Of a stretch of 64,000 nt of DNA, positions 62,165-64,000 are shown one piece after another. The notes under the pieces are model-generated. The model searched no databases, had not been told where the DNA came from, and was given only the letters and a program-made list of their open reading frames with translations. How positions within the stretch are numbered: position 1 is the stretch's first letter; each line of letters begins with the position of its first letter. This stretch comes from Agrobacterium genomosp. 13 str. CFBP 6927 (GTDB lineage: Bacteria > Pseudomonadota > Alphaproteobacteria > Rhizobiales > Rhizobiaceae), in NCBI GenBank assembly GCA_900012615.1, contig LT009757.1:1519851-1583850 (forward strand), in the 5' to 3' direction. The translations under genes and the position numbers were made by a program.

Positions 62165-63643
62165 TCAGGCAGCCAGGTTGCCGAAGCAGACATATTTGGG
62201 TTCGAGATATTCCATGAGGCCATGACGCGAGCCCTCGCGGCCAAGGCCGGATTGTTTCCAGCCGCCGAATGGAATGGGCGCGCCGGTGAATTTCGGCGTG
62301 TTGACGGCAACCATGCCGTATTCCAGCTGGTCGGTCAGGCGCATCGCCCGGCCGAGGTCGTTGGTGTAGACATAGGCCGCAAGCCCCATCTCCGTGGCAT
62401 TGGCGCGGCGGACCACCTCCCGCTCGTCATCGAAGGGCAGGATGGCGGCGACCGGGCCGAAGGTTTCTTCGCGCGCGATCAGCATGTCGTCAGTCACATC
62501 GGCGAGCACGGTGGGGGTGACGAAATTGCCGCCGAGCGGGCTGTCCTGCCCACCGCAGACGAGGCGCGCGCCGGAAGAGAGCGCCTGCGCAATCTGCTGA
62601 CGGCACTTTTCGGCGACGGACGGTCGTGTCATCGGCCCGATATCGATACCGGGTTCAAGGCCATGGCCGACGGTCAGTCTGGAGGTCGCATCGGCAAAGC
62701 GCTCAATGAAACGGTCATACAGCCCGCGTTGAACATAGATGCGGTTTGCCGCAAGGCAGTCCTGTCCCGATGTGGCGAATTTGGCGGCGAGGCAGCCCTT
62801 CACGGTCTGAGAAAGGTCCGCATCGGCGAAGACGATGAAGGGTGCGTGGCCGCCAAGTTCCAGCGAAGCTTTTTTGATGGTCGCCGCCGATTGCGTGAGG
62901 AGGAGCCGTCCCACCTCGGTCGAGCCGGTAAAGGAAAATGCCCGTACCTCGGTATGCTCCAGCAGGCGGCGCGCAAGCGGTGCGGCTTCACCCGGCAGAA
63001 CCTGCAACACGCCGGCCGGCATGCCCGCCTCCTGCGCCAGTTTCGCCAGTGCCAGTGCCGAAAGCGGTGTTTCCGGCGCCGGTTTGACGATCATCGTGCA
63101 GCCGGCAGCAAGGGCCGCGCCGGCCTTGCGGGCGATCATGGCTGAGGGAAAATTCCAGGGCGTGATGGCCACCGTGACGCCGATCGGCTGCATCCGCACG
63201 GATAGATTGCCGCCTTGGAGATGGCTTGGAATCGTCTCGCCATAGGATCTCTCGCCCTCGCTCGCAAACCAGTCGAGAAAGGCGGCAGCATAGGAAATTT
63301 CGCCGAGCGATTCCGAAAGCGGCTTTCCCTGTTCGGCGCTGATGATAACAGCGAGGTCGCGGGCATTGTCACGCATCAGCCGGCCCCATGCCCGCAGGAT
63401 ATCGCCGCGTTCGACGGGCAGCATGTCCCGCCACCGGAGAAATGCTCTGCCGGCGGCCTCGACTGCGGCGTCCACGTCGTTCACGGAGCAGGAAGAGACA
63501 TCGAGCAGATGATCTCCACTTGCCGGGTCGACAACGCCCAGCGTCTCCTTGCGCGCCACCCATTGCCCGTCCAGAAAGGCACGATGCTCGATCAGCTCCG
63601 GTCGGTGAAGGTTTTTAAGCGCTGCGCTGGCGATAGCTTCCAT
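62165..63643 (-). CDS. Aldehyde dehydrogenase, GabD-like, probable aspartate-semialdehyde dehydrogenase (DoeC-type)
   Basis: NAD(P)-dependent aldehyde dehydrogenase of 492 residues. Catalytic C296 (SGQDCLAANR) and E262 (LELGGHAP) are present, with the oxyanion region TPWNFPSAM at 161-169. The ATG at 63643 has AAGGGA 8 nt upstream; the longer frame begins with TTG. In this cluster it would oxidise the aminotransferase product to aspartate; succinate-semialdehyde is the common alternative substrate. It lies 12 nt upstream of the aminotransferase gene. Confidence 0.86.
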   Translation of the reverse strand: MEAIASAALKNLHRPELIEHRAFLDGQWVARKETLGVVDPASGDHLLDVSSCSVNDVDAAVEAAGRAFLRWRDMLPVERGDILRAWGRLMRDNARDLAVIISAEQGKPLSESLGEISYAAAFLDWFASEGERSYGETIPSHLQGGNLSVRMQPIGVTVAITPWNFPSAMIARKAGAALAAGCTMIVKPAPETPLSALALAKLAQEAGMPAGVLQVLPGEAAPLARRLLEHTEVRAFSFTGSTEVGRLLLTQSAATIKKASLELGGHAPFIVFADADLSQTVKGCLAAKFATSGQDCLAANRIYVQRGLYDRFIERFADATSRLTVGHGLEPGIDIGPMTRPSVAEKCRQQIAQALSSGARLVCGGQDSPLGGNFVTPTVLADVTDDMLIAREETFGPVAAILPFDDEREVVRRANATEMGLAAYVYTNDLGRAMRLTDQLEYGMVAVNTPKFTGAPIPFGGWKQSGLGREGSRHGLMEYLEPKYVCFGNLAA

Positions 63644-63764
63644 CGGCAAGGTCCCTTTTCATTTGCCAGAAGCTTAACTGCGCTGCATGATTGATCGGCG
63701 GCGTTTAAGCGTGCTTTGACGCAGGAATAATGCTTAGTTTGATATCTAGATGCAGGAATCCCGC

Positions 63765-64000
63765 ATGACCCAGATTGACCGAGCCGACCGGGCGCTGCTT
63801 GACGCCGTGCAGAAGAATAATCGCCTGACATCGGAAGAGCTGGCCAAAATCGTCAACCTATCGCCAACCGCGTGCCAGCGTCGGTTGAAGCGCCTGCGTG
63901 ATGAGGGGGTGATCGAAGCCGATGTGGCAGTCGTTTCGCCCAAGGCTGTCGGACGTGGCATCACCATGATCGTTCTCGTCTCGCTGGAGCGAGAAAGGGC
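63765..64000 (+). CDS. Lrp/AsnC-family regulator, C-terminus beyond window
   Basis: The visible 78 codons hold a complete AsnC-type helix-turn-helix (DRALLDAVQKNNRLTSEELAKIVNLSPTACQRRLKRLRDEGVI) and the beginning of the ligand-binding RAM domain. The ATG at 63765 follows AGGA by 7 nt; an in-frame ATG at 63750 is an alternative. It diverges from the aldehyde dehydrogenase, as AsnC/DoeX does in other ectoine clusters, and probably provides a second control layer. Confidence 0.88.
   Translation, partial: MTQIDRADRALLDAVQKNNRLTSEELAKIVNLSPTACQRRLKRLRDEGVIEADVAVVSPKAVGRGITMIVLVSLERER

Noticed and set aside
61586..63145. 519-codon plus-strand open frame
   Set aside because: It is antisense to the aminotransferase and aldehyde dehydrogenase, both of which have complete catalytic motifs.

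Overview
The window looks like the chromosome of an Agrobacterium (Rhizobiaceae). The 289-residue protein at 49683-50552 matches, as I remember that sequence, the D-psicose (D-allulose) 3-epimerase of Agrobacterium tumefaciens apart from a handful of substitutions. High GC, dense operons and many ABC importers fit a rhizobial secondary chromosome. I see no rRNA, tRNA, phage, IS element or CRISPR array.

Almost everything belongs to seven catabolic modules, most with their own importer and regulator. (1) 1-6917, minus: DeoR regulator, Tat-exported binding protein, OppD/OppF ATPases, two permeases and a glycerophosphodiester phosphodiesterase cut by the left edge; the layout resembles the agrocinopine (acc) operon of Ti plasmids. 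(2) 7356-13794: ROK regulator diverging from a FrcBCA-type sugar importer and a ribulokinase-like kinase. (3) 13820-23494: two divergent operons with a DeoR regulator, two short-chain dehydrogenases, an ADP-dependent glucokinase/phosphofructokinase-family kinase, a class I aldolase-like protein and a CUT1 importer. Together they outline a carbohydrate route (import, oxidation, phosphorylation, aldol cleavage) that I cannot match to a described pathway. (4) 23622-36045, minus: an 11-gene operon with a peptide-type importer whose fused ATPase has one degenerate nucleotide site, a DeoR regulator, an M20 amidohydrolase, two choline-kinase-fold phosphotransferases, a HisN-like phosphatase and ethanolamine ammonia-lyase. 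(5) 36585-41618, minus: flavin monooxygenase with an NTF2-like domain, a butanediol-dehydrogenase-like enzyme and an AcoR-type sigma-54 activator, with a consensus sigma-54 promoter and an 18-bp palindrome upstream of the dehydrogenase. (6) 42169-50552: LacI repressor diverging from a CUT2 importer, two paralogous epimerases and a P-loop kinase, i.e. D-allulose uptake and conversion to the fructose pool. (7) 51719 to the right edge: ectoine uptake (ehuBCDA) and degradation (eutBCDE, enuR, aminotransferase, aldehyde dehydrogenase, divergent Lrp/AsnC gene); eutA is not in the window.

A pattern across the window is that all six solute-binding-protein genes that are followed by other transporter genes have a strong, sequence-unrelated stem-loop 8-17 nt after their stop codon. 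This would allow binding proteins to be made in excess over membrane components. The clearest regulatory sites are the sigma-54 promoter at 39610-39625, two LacI-type operators at 43323-43364 downstream of a good -35/-10 pair, and four 9-bp repeats at 36075-36110 just before the binding-protein gene of module 4. Starts were moved inward from the longest reading frame where a ribosome-binding site or start/stop coupling supported it.
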